Of a stretch of DNA of 64,000 bases, positions 16,531 through 26,075 are shown one piece after another. The stretch covers positions 62,001-126,000 of the forward strand of contig JAZKBN010000037.1 in assembly GCA_040388605.1 (NCBI GenBank), written 5' to 3'. The stretch is from JAZKBN01 sp040388605. Lineage in GTDB: Bacteria; Bacteroidota; Bacteroidia; Cytophagales; Flexibacteraceae. Position 1 is the first letter of the stretch. The number at the start of each line of letters is the position of its first letter. The position numbers and the translations under genes are program-made. Below the pieces are notes generated by a model, which saw only the letters and a program-made list of their open reading frames with translations, searched no databases and had not been told where the DNA came from.

Positions 16531-16562
16531 TTTCCTGTTAAAGCATAAATTTAGTATCTTTG
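16531..16562 (+). promoter_or_regulatory. bamD-rpoZ-coaBC-porD promoter
   Basis: TTTC (16531-16534), 20 nt, TATCTTTG (16555-16562), a good match to the -33/-7 pattern. Only 13 nt separate the -7 from the bamD ATG, so the leader is very short; the ATG at 16576 rather than TTG at 16567 is the likely start. Confidence 0.6.
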
Positions 16563-16575
16563 CAGGTTGAAATTC

Positions 16576-17376
16576 ATGAGACAATACCGATTCCTTGCCG
16601 CTTTCCTGCTCCTGTTACTGGTTGCCACCGGTTGCAGCGAGTTCCGCAGGCTGCAAAAAAGCACCGACGTTGAAGAAAAATTCGCCGGCGCAGTTAAATA
16701 TTACGAGCTGAAAGATTACTACAAAGCAGCCATTTTGCTTGAAGAAATTATTCCGCTCCTGAAAGGTACAGACCAGGCCGAGATAGCCCAGTTCTATTAC
16801 GCCTACTGCCATTACCACCAAAAGCAGCTTACGCTTGCGGCCTATTACTTTAAGTCTTTCTACGAAACTTTCCCGCGCAGCAAGTATGCCGAGGAAGCCA
16901 GCTATATGTACTGCATATCGCTTTTCGAAGACAGCCCTAAGTATAACCTTGACCAAACAAATACATATTCGGCCTTGGAAGCTATTTCAAACTTCCTGAT
17001 GCTTTACCCTGAATCGCCGAATAAGGAAAAGTGCCACCAGCTTATAGACGAGCTTAACCGCAAGCTGGAAGTTAAAGCCTTCATGAATGCCCGCCTGTAT
17101 TACGATAAGGACGATTATAAAGCCGCCCTTGTTGTATTGGAGAACTTCCGTAAGGAATATCCCACCAGCGATATGGCCGAAGAAGCCACTTTCCTGAAAG
17201 TAGCCACACAATATAACTACGCCAAAAACAGCGTGTTACATAAGCAACGCGAGCGCTACGCCGCTGTTGCTGATTATTACCAGGCATTTATTGACCGTTA
17301 CCCAAAAAGTAAATTCAGCCGGCAGGCCGAGAATATTTACAGCAGCGCTATGGCTTTGGCAGCAGCCAAAAACTAA
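16576..17376 (+). CDS. bamD: Outer-membrane assembly lipoprotein BamD
   Basis: TPR lipoprotein of the BAM complex inserting beta-barrel proteins into the outer membrane; 266 aa. A signal peptide ends in lipobox VATGC (Cys20). Tandem TPR-like helices follow (KYYELKDYYKAAILLEEIIP, QFYYAYCHYHQKQLTLAAYYFKSF, RKEYPTSDMAEEATFLKVA). The bamD-rpoZ-coaBC-porD order is a conserved Bacteroidota arrangement, which strengthens the call. Short promoter-to-start distance noted above. Confidence 0.93.
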   Translation: MRQYRFLAAFLLLLLVATGCSEFRRLQKSTDVEEKFAGAVKYYELKDYYKAAILLEEIIPLLKGTDQAEIAQFYYAYCHYHQKQLTLAAYYFKSFYETFPRSKYAEEASYMYCISLFEDSPKYNLDQTNTYSALEAISNFLMLYPESPNKEKCHQLIDELNRKLEVKAFMNARLYYDKDDYKAALVVLENFRKEYPTSDMAEEATFLKVATQYNYAKNSVLHKQRERYAAVADYYQAFIDRYPKSKFSRQAENIYSSAMALAAAKN

Positions 17377-17432
17377 TTAACCTGCTTTAAAATCGGCGCC
17401 GAATAACAGGCACAGGCCCATACTAAAATAAT

Positions 17433-17828
17433 ATGCAAAAGAGCAAATCACCGGCACCTAAAAACGCCTACCCAAATGTATCGCCATCGTTGGTAACACG
17501 CAACATTGTTAAATTTGTTGAGCCTACCGGCAACGTGTACGAAAGCATTAACATTATCAGCAAGCGTGCCCGCCAAATAAGCACAGGCATGAAAGAGGAG
17601 CTCAGCGAACGCCTAAGCGAATTTGCCACTGCCATTGATAACCTGGAGGAAATTCACGAAAACCGCGAGCAAATTGAAATAAGCCGCACCTACGAGAAAA
17701 TGCCTAAGCCATCTCTGATAGCTACCGAGGAATTCCTTGACGGTAAAGTTTATTTCCGCCGACCCGATGCTGCTGAAATAGCTGCATCTGCCGCTGCCGC
17801 ATCTAACCCTACCCCTCCGAATTCCTAA
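17433..17828 (+). CDS. rpoZ: RNA polymerase omega subunit (Bacteroidota type)
   Basis: Small RNA polymerase subunit assisting beta' folding, 131 aa. The conserved segment is VYESINIISKRARQISTGMKEEL, followed by DGKVYFRRPD as in the Bacteroidota form; the Ala/Ser/Pro tail (about 115-131) is variable. Lies 56 nt after bamD and 136 nt before coaBC in the same direction. Confidence 0.9.
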   Translation: MQKSKSPAPKNAYPNVSPSLVTRNIVKFVEPTGNVYESINIISKRARQISTGMKEELSERLSEFATAIDNLEEIHENREQIEISRTYEKMPKPSLIATEEFLDGKVYFRRPDAAEIAASAAAASNPTPPNS

Positions 17829-17907
17829 TTAGGATGGGTTAATACAGCATTGCCGGGTTTAAAATTTTATGCCGACAATACCTGTATAAATTTACAAAAC
17901 TGAATCG

Positions 17908-17938
17908 AGCCGGGAGACTTTATGTTTTCCGGCTTTAT
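17908..17938 (+). terminator. Weak hairpin between rpoZ and coaBC
   Basis: AGCCGG pairs with CCGGCT, followed by TTATT rather than a full T run. It could reduce read-through into coaBC; weak evidence. Confidence 0.35.
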
Positions 17939-17964
17939 TGTTCACAATAACCTAATTTCCGGCA

Positions 17965-19314
17965 TTGCTGCAAGGGAAGAAAATATTGCTCGGTATCAGT
18001 GCAAGCATTGCCGCTTACAAGGCATGCACCCTTATCAGGCTGCTTAAAAAGCAGGGTGCCGAGGTGCAGGTGATTATAAGCCCTGCAGCTGCCGATTTTG
18101 TAACCCCGCTTACACTGGCCACCCTCAGTGAGCGCCCCTGCCTGCAAAGCTTCGTGCGTGATGCTGAAGGCTCCTGGAACAACCATGTTGACCTCGGCCT
18201 TTGGGCCGATGCTTTTATTATAGCGCCCGCTACCGCAAATACCATTTCTGCATGCGCTAAGGGGTCTTGCAGCAACCTTTTACAGGCCGTTTACCTGAGT
18301 GCCCGCTGCCCGGTATTTCTAGCCCCTGCCATGGATTTAGACATGTGGGCACACCCGGCTGTAAAGACCAACATAAGCACCCTGCGAAGCTACGGTAACT
18401 ATATTTTGGAACCCGGCACAGGCCATCTTGCCAGCGGATTAAGCGGCGAAGGAAGGCTCATGGAGCCGGAAGAAATTCTTGAATACCTGTCTGCATTTTT
18501 CAGCTTGGGGGGTACAGCTGTTTCAGGCCATAAGACGCAGCCTGATTTAGCTATTGCTTTGGGTAAAGATATTGACCTGCATTCAGGAGCTGTTTTGGCT
18601 GATGCTGCAGTAAACTATAGCTATCTTCCGCTAACCGGCCAACAGGTGTTAATTACTGCCGGGCCAACACAGGAAGCTATAGACCCGGTACGCTATATAG
18701 GCAACCACAGCAGCGGGAAAATGGGCTATGCCCTTGCCGCGCATGCCCGCAGCCTGGGTGCCGATGTGGTTTTAATCTCCGGACCAACTGATTTGCCTGA
18801 TCCGGAAGGTATTCTTGTTCACCGGGTTACAAGCGCAGCCCAAATGCTTGAAGCAGTAAAGAAATACCCGGAATATAACCTGGCTGTTTTAGCTGCTGCA
18901 GTGGCAGATTACAGGCCTGCAGAGGCCGCCACTCAAAAAATAAAGAAAAAAGACAATGAGCTGATATTAACACTTGTTAAAACAGCCGACATTGCAGCTA
19001 CCTTAGGCAAGAGTAAAACATCTTCCCAGGTTTTGGTGGGCTTTGCCCTTGAAACAGAGAACGAGCTTGATAATGCCTTAGGTAAGCTTGAACGTAAAAA
19101 CTTCGACCTGATAGTACTCAACTCCATGCGTGATGCAGGAGCCGGCTTCCGTACCGATACCAATAAAGTCACTTTGCTGGGCAGGAACAATATTCGGCAT
19201 GAAATACAGTTAAAACCTAAGAACCAGGTTGCTGCTGAAATTCTCGATTTTATTTGCAGCTTCATACTTCTGAAACCTGCCGACTCCCCGCTTTCTGATT
19301 CTGCGCAATCTTAA
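17965..19314 (+). CDS. coaBC: Phosphopantothenoylcysteine decarboxylase / phosphopantothenate-cysteine ligase
   Basis: Bifunctional enzyme of coenzyme A synthesis, 449 aa, cytoplasmic. It starts at TTG 17965 (LLQGKKILLGISASIAAYK); a stop codon lies just upstream and no ATG fits. The CoaC flavoprotein half (about 1-185) shows NHVDLGLWADAFIIAPATANT and the LAPAMDLDMW segment. The CoaB half (from about 225) has the ITAGPTQEAIDPVRYIGNHS motif and SSGKMGYALA, followed by AVLAAAVADYRP and the KIKKKD loop. Part of the bamD-rpoZ-coaBC-porD block. Confidence 0.95.
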   Translation: MLQGKKILLGISASIAAYKACTLIRLLKKQGAEVQVIISPAAADFVTPLTLATLSERPCLQSFVRDAEGSWNNHVDLGLWADAFIIAPATANTISACAKGSCSNLLQAVYLSARCPVFLAPAMDLDMWAHPAVKTNISTLRSYGNYILEPGTGHLASGLSGEGRLMEPEEILEYLSAFFSLGGTAVSGHKTQPDLAIALGKDIDLHSGAVLADAAVNYSYLPLTGQQVLITAGPTQEAIDPVRYIGNHSSGKMGYALAAHARSLGADVVLISGPTDLPDPEGILVHRVTSAAQMLEAVKKYPEYNLAVLAAAVADYRPAEAATQKIKKKDNELILTLVKTADIAATLGKSKTSSQVLVGFALETENELDNALGKLERKNFDLIVLNSMRDAGAGFRTDTNKVTLLGRNNIRHEIQLKPKNQVAAEILDFICSFILLKPADSPLSDSAQS

Positions 19315-19319
19315 TTCTT

Positions 19320-20309
19320 ATGAAAACCAATATCGGTAAACAGGCATACATGTTAAAATACCTATCGCATTTTCCTTTTGCTTTTTCAGGCGGGTGTATA
19401 GGTTGGCAGGTTTTAAAGCCTGCTTATATTTTGGCTGCCATACTGGTAATGCTTGCCGGCAATTTATCGGCACAGGAGCTTAACTGCAATGTTACCATTA
19501 ACTCCCAGGGCGTTGAAGGTATAGACAAGCGCGTAATGGCCGATATGAAAAAGAACATTACCGACTTTTTAAACCTGCGCACCTGGACCAATGATAAATA
19601 CCAAACCGAAGAGCGCATTGTTTGTAACCTGGTAATAACCATATCTAAAAATACCGGTACTAAATATGAAGCCACCGCGCAAATTCAAAGCGCAAGGCCC
19701 GTCTTTGGAACAGGTTACGAGAGCGTTATCATTAACTACCTCGATAAAGATTGGCTGTTCGATTATATTGAAAACCAGCCGATGGATTATAATGATAACA
19801 GCTATTCATCGGGCCTTACTAGTTTATTGGCTTATTATGCTTACCTGATAATCGGTTACGATAATGATACCTATGCCCGTTTCGGGGGTAAGAATATGTA
19901 CACCAAGGCCCAGCAGGTAGCTAATAATGCCCAGAACAGCCCCATGAAAGGCTGGAGCACCTACGACGGCATGAACTCACGCATCATGCTGCTTGAAAAT
20001 TTGCTGCACCAGCAGGTTGTACCCTTTCGTGAGGGCCTTTACTCTTATTACCGACTTGGCCTTGATGTGTTTAATACCAAGCCCGCCGATGCCCGCCTTG
20101 CCACTTTAGATATGTTGAAAAAGATAGATGTGGTGGTACAAAACAAGCCCCTTTGCCTGATTGTAAACACATTTTTTGATGCGAAGTCTACAGAGATAAT
20201 CAATATTATGTCGGAAGCAGATTACGGGCAAAGGCAGCAGGCATATAATATTCTTACAAAGGTAGACCCTACCAAAACCGAGCAATATTCTAAGCTGATA
20301 AAGCAATAG
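19320..20309 (+). CDS. porD: PorD/DUF4835 family protein, type IX secretion
   Basis: Exported protein of 329 aa, homologous to PorD (DUF4835), required for T9SS function in related bacteria. After an N-terminal hydrophobic segment (YILAAILVMLAGNLSAQ) the mature protein opens ELNCNVTINSQGVEG, the family signature, and carries YYAYLIIGYDNDTY and a C-terminal segment rich in short helices. The first 30 or so codons are long for a signal peptide; the ATG at 19350 may be the true start. Five bases separate it from coaBC. It fits with the two T9SS cargo genes at 47714 and 53409. Confidence 0.9.
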   Translation: MKTNIGKQAYMLKYLSHFPFAFSGGCIGWQVLKPAYILAAILVMLAGNLSAQELNCNVTINSQGVEGIDKRVMADMKKNITDFLNLRTWTNDKYQTEERIVCNLVITISKNTGTKYEATAQIQSARPVFGTGYESVIINYLDKDWLFDYIENQPMDYNDNSYSSGLTSLLAYYAYLIIGYDNDTYARFGGKNMYTKAQQVANNAQNSPMKGWSTYDGMNSRIMLLENLLHQQVVPFREGLYSYYRLGLDVFNTKPADARLATLDMLKKIDVVVQNKPLCLIVNTFFDAKSTEIINIMSEADYGQRQQAYNILTKVDPTKTEQYSKLIKQ

Positions 20310-20360
20310 TGCCTGAATTCTTTACAGGCGATTTGCGGTTTGAATGAAAGCAGCAAAAAT

Positions 20361-20408
20361 AAAATTCCGCTGATACCCAATTTACGGGTTCAGCGGAATT
20401 TTTATTTT
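20361..20408. terminator. Bidirectional terminator between porD and GH2 gene
   Basis: AAAATTCCGCTGA pairs with TCAGCGGAATTTT, flanked by A and T tracts usable from both strands. Serves the convergent porD (plus) and GH2 gene (minus). Confidence 0.85.
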
Positions 20409-20428
20409 TAGCCCTTAAAAAACTTTGC

Positions 20429-23371
20429 CTACTCAGCTTCAAATTTAAACCAAACAGAGCCGCTGTATTCAGCTTTTGCCGCATCTGTTGCAGCATTAGG
20501 GCTCTGGGCCGGGCGGTTTTTATCAGCTGCATTATATTTATCACCCATAGAACCTATGCTGTGCATTATAGAAAGTTCACCGGCAGGGAAGTTTGGCTGC
20601 AAATTATTTATCCCTGATTTTGATTCATGTTTAGCTACCTGCAGGTACATGTTATCGTTCCCTGCAATAATGGTGATATAGTTTGAAAGCGTTTTAACCG
20701 AAGCATACCTGAACCCGGAATAATACCCCCCGAATTCGCTTTTATGCAGTGTATCTGATTTAACGCGAGTGGGATTCAGTGCAGTAAACAGGCCATGGCC
20801 TAAACCCGATTCCCTGTTTTGCCAAACCTTTTCCGGCCCGTTACCGAACCATTTGAATGATTCAATTAATGAATCGGGCAGGTCGAAGGTAATCCCCTTC
20901 AGCTCAGTGCCGGGTGCAGCAGTGTATATATAATCAAGGCGGGCTATGCCCCAGGGGTTAATACGCCAATGCGCTTTTTTAATATCGCCGGATGGGGTGG
21001 TTTCAATCACAATATCCTTACCGTCTTTATACCATGTTACGCCTTTGTCGGCAGGTTTGCCGGAAGATGGCCTTGGTCCGTTTGCAATCCCGGCCGGCTT
21101 GCCATCAATTTCCGCCCCGCTGAGCATGCCGTTGCTTTTATCGAAGCTGAAAATGCAGCGGCCGTTACTTACTTTTAAAGTGGTGCTGCTTTCGCTCACA
21201 TCAAATGCGCCGCGTTCGCTGCTTGTGCCCAGCCAGCGTTTGGCAATTGATGCCTGAGGGGCAAGACTGATAATTTTATCATAAACCAATTGCCCGGCTT
21301 TGTTGAGAATACTGAACTGAACGGCATCGCTTTCATCAAGATTGAAATTAGCAGGCAGCTGCCAATCAATTTTAGCCCCGGGTGCAGACTGCGGGCAAGG
21401 TATGCTTGTAGTTTTAACAACTTCTGTCGGCTTGCCAATTAAAGGAAATTTAAGGGCGTTTACGCGTAGAGTATAGTTGTCGGTACCCGTATATGTCAGG
21501 TTATTGGCAATAGTAATTTTACCATGAAAGGCAAAAGGCAGGGCTTCCGTTGTAATTTCAAACGGCGCAAATACGCTCCTTATCGTGTTGAAAGATGCCT
21601 CGGGTTTACGGTAGGCATTAAAAACACCGTCGGCAGTATTGCCGTTGGCATGCCTTAAAGTATCGTTATGGAGTATGCCTTCATCAGCAAAATTCCAGAG
21701 GAACAGGCCGGCGCTGAGGGGTGTTTGCTTAACCAGTTCATATCTTTCAGCAAGGCCTGCACCAAGGCCGCCATCACCATTGCCATGCAGTGTTTCAGTT
21801 TCGAAGAATACGTTTTTACCTTGGTACAGGCTGCCGTCGCAGCAGTTGAAAGGTTTAAAATTAGCCGTTTCAATGTTTTTATAAAGTGAGCCGGGGTGAA
21901 TAATCGGCCTGTGCTGAAAATCAAGTTTTTCGAGCAGTTCATCGGCAGGGGTACTGCTTTGCTGCTGGGTATCGTTCCCCCAAATTATTATTGAAGGGTG
22001 ATTTGCATCACGGCTTAGGAGTTCACTTACTGCCTGTTGGGCAATGGCAGGGGAGTACGAACCGCTTCGGCCGGGTAAGTCTTCTATAACCATCAGGCCG
22101 AGGCTGTCGCAGGCGTGCAGGAAACCGGGATCGGCCGGGCTGTGGGCAATACGCACAGCGTTCATATTCATTTCTTTTATCAGCTGCACATCTTTAACAG
22201 ATTGTGAATAGCTGATTGCCGGGCCTGAAAGCGGGTATGAAGATCTATAATTAATTCCCTTAAATACAATTTTTTTGCCGTTCAGGTACAAGCCGTCCCC
22301 GGCCCTGAGCTCTGTTTGCCTGAACCCGAACGTTTGGTAATAGCTATGCACAACCACACCGTTTTTATTTATAAGGCGCAGCATCAGCTTATAAATATTA
22401 GGCGTTTCAGGAGTCCATGGTCTTGGATTGCTGAGCTTGCCCCTAACAATGCAACGGTCTTCACCTTTGGCGAATGCTTTAAAGAACGGTTCGCCATCGC
22501 CTATTTTGCTTCCGAAAATAAATACCTGCGCTTCTATATAAATACCGTCTTCAATACGATTTGGCTTAACCTCCACGGCAATTGAGCCATCTGGCCTTGC
22601 ATCTATTTTAGCGCTTTCAATGTTGAGAGAGGGTATTGCTTCAAGGTAAACAGGCCTGTAAATGCCCCCGAAAATATAAAAATCCCCGTTGCGTTCAGCC
22701 AGGTTAACACTGCTGTCTGAGCTGTGCTTGCTAACTGTTACTTCAAGTAAATTGTCTTTTCCTTTCTTAATTTTAAGGAGGTTGGTAACATTATAACTGA
22801 ACTGCATATAGCCCCCGCGGTGTACCGGTCCTGCCGATTTGCCGTTTATTTTCACTTCTGTATCGGTCATGCTGCCTTCGAACACCAGGTTAACCTGGCT
22901 TCCTTTCCATGTTTCCGGTACCTGGAAAGTGTATTTATAAAGCCCCTGCTCACGGTATTTCAGGCTGTCGTTTCCATAATTCAGCTTGCCGAATTTTTTA
23001 GCCTGCCATAGGCCGGGTGTTGCAGAGCCGGGATTGCCCAAAGTTTCCCAGGCGGCGGGTACGGCAATCTTTTGTGCTGTTTCCGGTTTGGCATTCGCCG
23101 GAGTAATAAAGTCCCAGGTTCTTACACTATCTGGCCGTGGACCGCTCAGGTACATTATTTTAGCTTCGGAACGCGGGAATTGCCTTGCGGTGTTAGATGT
23201 TCTTTGCAGGTTTAATCTTTCACGCTCATTGTTCTGCGCCGATGCCTTTATTGAAACCAATGAAAAGAATAGGGCAAAGGCTGCAATTGAAAAGGACAGA
23301 CCCTCAGCGTTTAACACTTTAGTAATTTTCCCGGCAAACGATGGGGACAAACAGTAAAAAGTAAATTTCAT
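20429..23371 (-). CDS. Glycoside hydrolase family 2 (beta-galactosidase-like), altered acid/base
   Basis: Large exported GH2 protein, 980 aa from the ATG at 23371; the frame extends 19 codons further, and a signal-like stretch ends at SIKASAQ. The layout follows LacZ: jelly-roll sugar-binding domain (GLWQAKKFGKLNYG, MTDTEVKINGKSAG), immunoglobulin-like domain, TIM barrel (IKEMNMNAVRIAHSPADPG) and C-terminal beta-galactosidase small-chain domain (FKWFGNGPEKVWQNRESG). At the acid/base site, where GH2 has NE, it reads IIIWGNDTQQ with Asp467. A candidate nucleophile is E524 or E526 in FFETETLHGNG. The enzyme may be altered or inactive, or use Asp. Divergent from the GH97 gene. Confidence 0.85.
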   Translation of the reverse strand: MKFTFYCLSPSFAGKITKVLNAEGLSFSIAAFALFFSLVSIKASAQNNERERLNLQRTSNTARQFPRSEAKIMYLSGPRPDSVRTWDFITPANAKPETAQKIAVPAAWETLGNPGSATPGLWQAKKFGKLNYGNDSLKYREQGLYKYTFQVPETWKGSQVNLVFEGSMTDTEVKINGKSAGPVHRGGYMQFSYNVTNLLKIKKGKDNLLEVTVSKHSSDSSVNLAERNGDFYIFGGIYRPVYLEAIPSLNIESAKIDARPDGSIAVEVKPNRIEDGIYIEAQVFIFGSKIGDGEPFFKAFAKGEDRCIVRGKLSNPRPWTPETPNIYKLMLRLINKNGVVVHSYYQTFGFRQTELRAGDGLYLNGKKIVFKGINYRSSYPLSGPAISYSQSVKDVQLIKEMNMNAVRIAHSPADPGFLHACDSLGLMVIEDLPGRSGSYSPAIAQQAVSELLSRDANHPSIIIWGNDTQQQSSTPADELLEKLDFQHRPIIHPGSLYKNIETANFKPFNCCDGSLYQGKNVFFETETLHGNGDGGLGAGLAERYELVKQTPLSAGLFLWNFADEGILHNDTLRHANGNTADGVFNAYRKPEASFNTIRSVFAPFEITTEALPFAFHGKITIANNLTYTGTDNYTLRVNALKFPLIGKPTEVVKTTSIPCPQSAPGAKIDWQLPANFNLDESDAVQFSILNKAGQLVYDKIISLAPQASIAKRWLGTSSERGAFDVSESSTTLKVSNGRCIFSFDKSNGMLSGAEIDGKPAGIANGPRPSSGKPADKGVTWYKDGKDIVIETTPSGDIKKAHWRINPWGIARLDYIYTAAPGTELKGITFDLPDSLIESFKWFGNGPEKVWQNRESGLGHGLFTALNPTRVKSDTLHKSEFGGYYSGFRYASVKTLSNYITIIAGNDNMYLQVAKHESKSGINNLQPNFPAGELSIMHSIGSMGDKYNAADKNRPAQSPNAATDAAKAEYSGSVWFKFEAE

Positions 23372-23555
23372 TGAGTGTTTCTGTGGCATTACAAATGGGG
23401 TTAGAATAGCTAAGGCGTACCAAAGCAATGAAAAAAATCGGGTTTTTTCCAGAGTTATGCAATTCCACGCAGAAATTTTATAGCTTTCGTGTTCGTTTTA
23501 TATCCCTGGGTTAATGTACTCGCCCATCGGTTCCGGGTTTACCGGGTTTTAATCT

Positions 23556-25550
23556 ATGCTTAAATTCATCGGCCGGGCTATACCGGGCTTTATAATTCTT
23601 CTTATTTCTGTTATATCGGCCAGGGCCGGGGTAGGGGCAGTTCCCCTTCGTTTGGAATCTCCGGATAAGAACCTGTTGGTCGAGGTTAGCTTTGGAGAAA
23701 ACATCACCTACACTGTAACCTACAAAAACACACTGGTTATAAGCCCCTCTGTTGTGGGCATGAAACTAGACAGCGGTGCATATCTTGGCCGAAACCCTGA
23801 GGTGGAAAGCCAAAGAGTTCATAATGTAAATACCAAGGTACGCACCTACTTTTATAAGCGCGAAGAACTGAATAACAACTACAATGAGCTGAGCATCGTA
23901 TTTAAAGGGAAATACGGCATGTATTTCAGGGCATATAACGAAGGGGTTGCTTATCGGTTTTTTACCCGCTTCAAGCGTAACATAAAGGTACTAAGCGAAG
24001 ATGCTAATTTTAATTTTGCCTCAGATGCAAGCGTTTTGCTGCCTTACCCGAACGATACCTCCTATTATACATCGTTCGAAAGCCCTTACGATACTATACA
24101 GCTCAGCAAGCCCAAAACCAATCGTTTCGCCTTCCTGCCGGTTTTGGCAGAGCAGGGCGGTAATATTAAAACCCTGATTACCGAGGCAGACCTCTTCAGC
24201 TACCCGGGCATGTTTGTAAAACCGAATGGCAAACAGGGCCTTAAAGGTGTTTTTGCGCAGGAGCCTGTAAAGTTTCGTTACGAGGCAGATACAAAGCCGG
24301 GTTATGATATGCTCAGGCCAACAGCGCGGGCCAATTATATTGCAGCTGCAAACGGTGAACGTAGTTTCCCCTGGCGCGTTTTGGTTATATCTGATAAAGA
24401 TGCTGATTTGGCAGACAATGATTTGGTTTACAAGCTCGCAAGGCCCAATAAACTGGGCGATGTAAGCTGGGTTAAACCCGGCAAAGCTGCCTGGGATTGG
24501 TGGAACAATTGGGATATTACCGGCGTTGATTTTAAGGCGGGCATAAATACGGCTACCTACAAAAAGTATATTGATTTTGCATCAAAAAACGGCCTTGAAT
24601 ATATAATCATGGACGAAGGCTGGAGCAAAACCAATCTCAGCATTGCAGAAGTTAACCCGGAAATTGGCCTGAATGAACTGCTTGATTATGCTAAAAAGCA
24701 CAATGTTGGCATTATACTTTGGTGCACTGCCTATTCCCTGAATAAAGATATGGAAGCCAATTTTAAGAAGTATGCCAAAATGGGCATAAAAGGCTTCAAA
24801 GTCGATTTTATGAACAGGGACGACCGCCCCATGATTGATTTCCAGGAACAGGTATTGGCAGAGGCTGCCAGGAATAAGCTGGTAATAGATTTCCATGGCG
24901 TAAGTAAACCTACCGGCCTTAATCGTACTTACCCCAACGAGCTTAGCAGGGAGGGAGTTTTCGGCATGGAGCATTATAAGAGTACAGATAAAGGCAACAC
25001 TGATTTGGATGTTCAGCTTGCCTTTATCCGCATGGCTGCAGGCTCAATGGATTATACCCCCGGGGCCATGCGCAATTACACTTCAGGCGAGTTTAAGCCA
25101 AACTACAGCCATCCGGGAGCTAAAGGTACAAGGTGCCACCAATTGGCCATGTATGTGGCTTATGAAACCCCCTTGCAGGTGCTCTCTGATTGCCCCGCTA
25201 ATTATGAGGCAGAAAAAGATGCCCTTGAGTTTATATCTAAAGTTCCCACTGTTTGGGAAGAAAGCCGCGTGCTTGATGCCAGGCTTGGTGAATATGTGGT
25301 TATTGCCCGCCGGAAAGGTACTGTTTGGTATGTAGGCGCTCTCAACGGAAGCAAGGCGAGGGAAGTAACTATAAAAACCAATTTCATCAGGGGCGGTACT
25401 AAAAAGGTAGATTTTTACGAAGACGGCATAAATGCAGACAGGAATGCCACAGATTATAAGCGCAGAACTTTCAGTGCTGATGCAAACGGCGAAATTGTGT
25501 TAAAGCTTGCTGCCGGTGGCGGCTCTGTTTTCATAGTCAGGCCTGAGTAG
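23556..25550 (+). CDS. Glycoside hydrolase family 97 (retaining-type)
   Basis: Exported alpha-glycosidase of 664 aa (GH97, the SusB family). Signal peptide IPGFIILLISVISARAG, then the N-terminal beta-supersandwich (LRLESPDKNLLVEVSFGEN), a TIM barrel with AWDWWNNWDITGVDF, EYIIMDEGWSK and GFKVDFMNRDD, and a C-terminal beta domain (LDARLGEYVVIARRKG). The Asp in KVDFM (Asp417) lines up with the nucleophile position of the retaining members (Asp415 in B. thetaiotaomicron BtGH97b); inverting SusB lacks it. That suggests an alpha-galactosidase-type retaining enzyme rather than a SusB-type alpha-glucosidase, by inference. The GH2 gene is divergent across 184 bp. Confidence 0.88.
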   Translation: MLKFIGRAIPGFIILLISVISARAGVGAVPLRLESPDKNLLVEVSFGENITYTVTYKNTLVISPSVVGMKLDSGAYLGRNPEVESQRVHNVNTKVRTYFYKREELNNNYNELSIVFKGKYGMYFRAYNEGVAYRFFTRFKRNIKVLSEDANFNFASDASVLLPYPNDTSYYTSFESPYDTIQLSKPKTNRFAFLPVLAEQGGNIKTLITEADLFSYPGMFVKPNGKQGLKGVFAQEPVKFRYEADTKPGYDMLRPTARANYIAAANGERSFPWRVLVISDKDADLADNDLVYKLARPNKLGDVSWVKPGKAAWDWWNNWDITGVDFKAGINTATYKKYIDFASKNGLEYIIMDEGWSKTNLSIAEVNPEIGLNELLDYAKKHNVGIILWCTAYSLNKDMEANFKKYAKMGIKGFKVDFMNRDDRPMIDFQEQVLAEAARNKLVIDFHGVSKPTGLNRTYPNELSREGVFGMEHYKSTDKGNTDLDVQLAFIRMAAGSMDYTPGAMRNYTSGEFKPNYSHPGAKGTRCHQLAMYVAYETPLQVLSDCPANYEAEKDALEFISKVPTVWEESRVLDARLGEYVVIARRKGTVWYVGALNGSKAREVTIKTNFIRGGTKKVDFYEDGINADRNATDYKRRTFSADANGEIVLKLAAGGGSVFIVRPE

Positions 25551-25571
25551 TTTACCTTATCTGAATACATT

Positions 25572-25967
25572 ATGGCCCAATACCTCGGTTTAGTTTCAGT
25601 TTTAGTGCCCGATTACGATGAAGCCATTGCCTATTATACCCAAAGCCTCGGCTTTACGCTTAAGGAAGATACGCAAATGGGGGCGGGTAAACGTTGGGTA
25701 GTGGTAAGTCCACCCGGAGCCAAGGAAACCGGCTTACTGCTTGCTAAAGCATCGGGCGGGGCGCAGGAGGCAGTCATTGGCATGCAAACCGGCGGCAGGG
25801 TTTTCCTCTTCCTGCATACCGATGATTTTTACAGGGATTACAACCACATGAAAAGCATGGGAGTTCAATTTACTGAAGAGCCAAGGGAAGAAGAATACGG
25901 AACAGTGGTGGTTTTTAAGGATATTTATGGCAATAAATGGGATTTTATTATGCGCAGGGTCACGTAA
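25572..25967 (+). CDS. VOC (glyoxalase/bleomycin resistance) family protein
   Basis: Single-domain vicinal-oxygen-chelate fold protein of 131 aa, probably cytoplasmic. Recognised from VLVPDYDEAIAYYTQSLGF at the start, VVVSPPGAKETGLLL in the middle and the paired beta-alpha unit FYRDYNHMKSMGVQF with IYGNKWDFI at the end. Starts 21 nt after the GH97 stop, so it is likely co-transcribed, but no link to sugars is implied by the family. Substrate unknown. Confidence 0.88.
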   Translation: MAQYLGLVSVLVPDYDEAIAYYTQSLGFTLKEDTQMGAGKRWVVVSPPGAKETGLLLAKASGGAQEAVIGMQTGGRVFLFLHTDDFYRDYNHMKSMGVQFTEEPREEEYGTVVVFKDIYGNKWDFIMRRVT

Positions 25968-26026
25968 CATTGGGCGCGTTTAAAGCTTTCCTGAACCGTT
26001 GAAAGGCATAAACCTAATAAATGGCG

Positions 26027-26034
26027 TACCTTTG
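26027..26034 (+). promoter_or_regulatory. Predicted obg -7 promoter element
   Basis: TACCTTTG, an exact TAnnTTTG match, 41 nt before the obg ATG. TTGA at 25999 is 24 nt away, a little far for the -33. Confidence 0.5.
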
Positions 26035-26075
26035 CAAATGCTGCGCTTCTTATTTGCGCTGCTTTATAAGGATAC

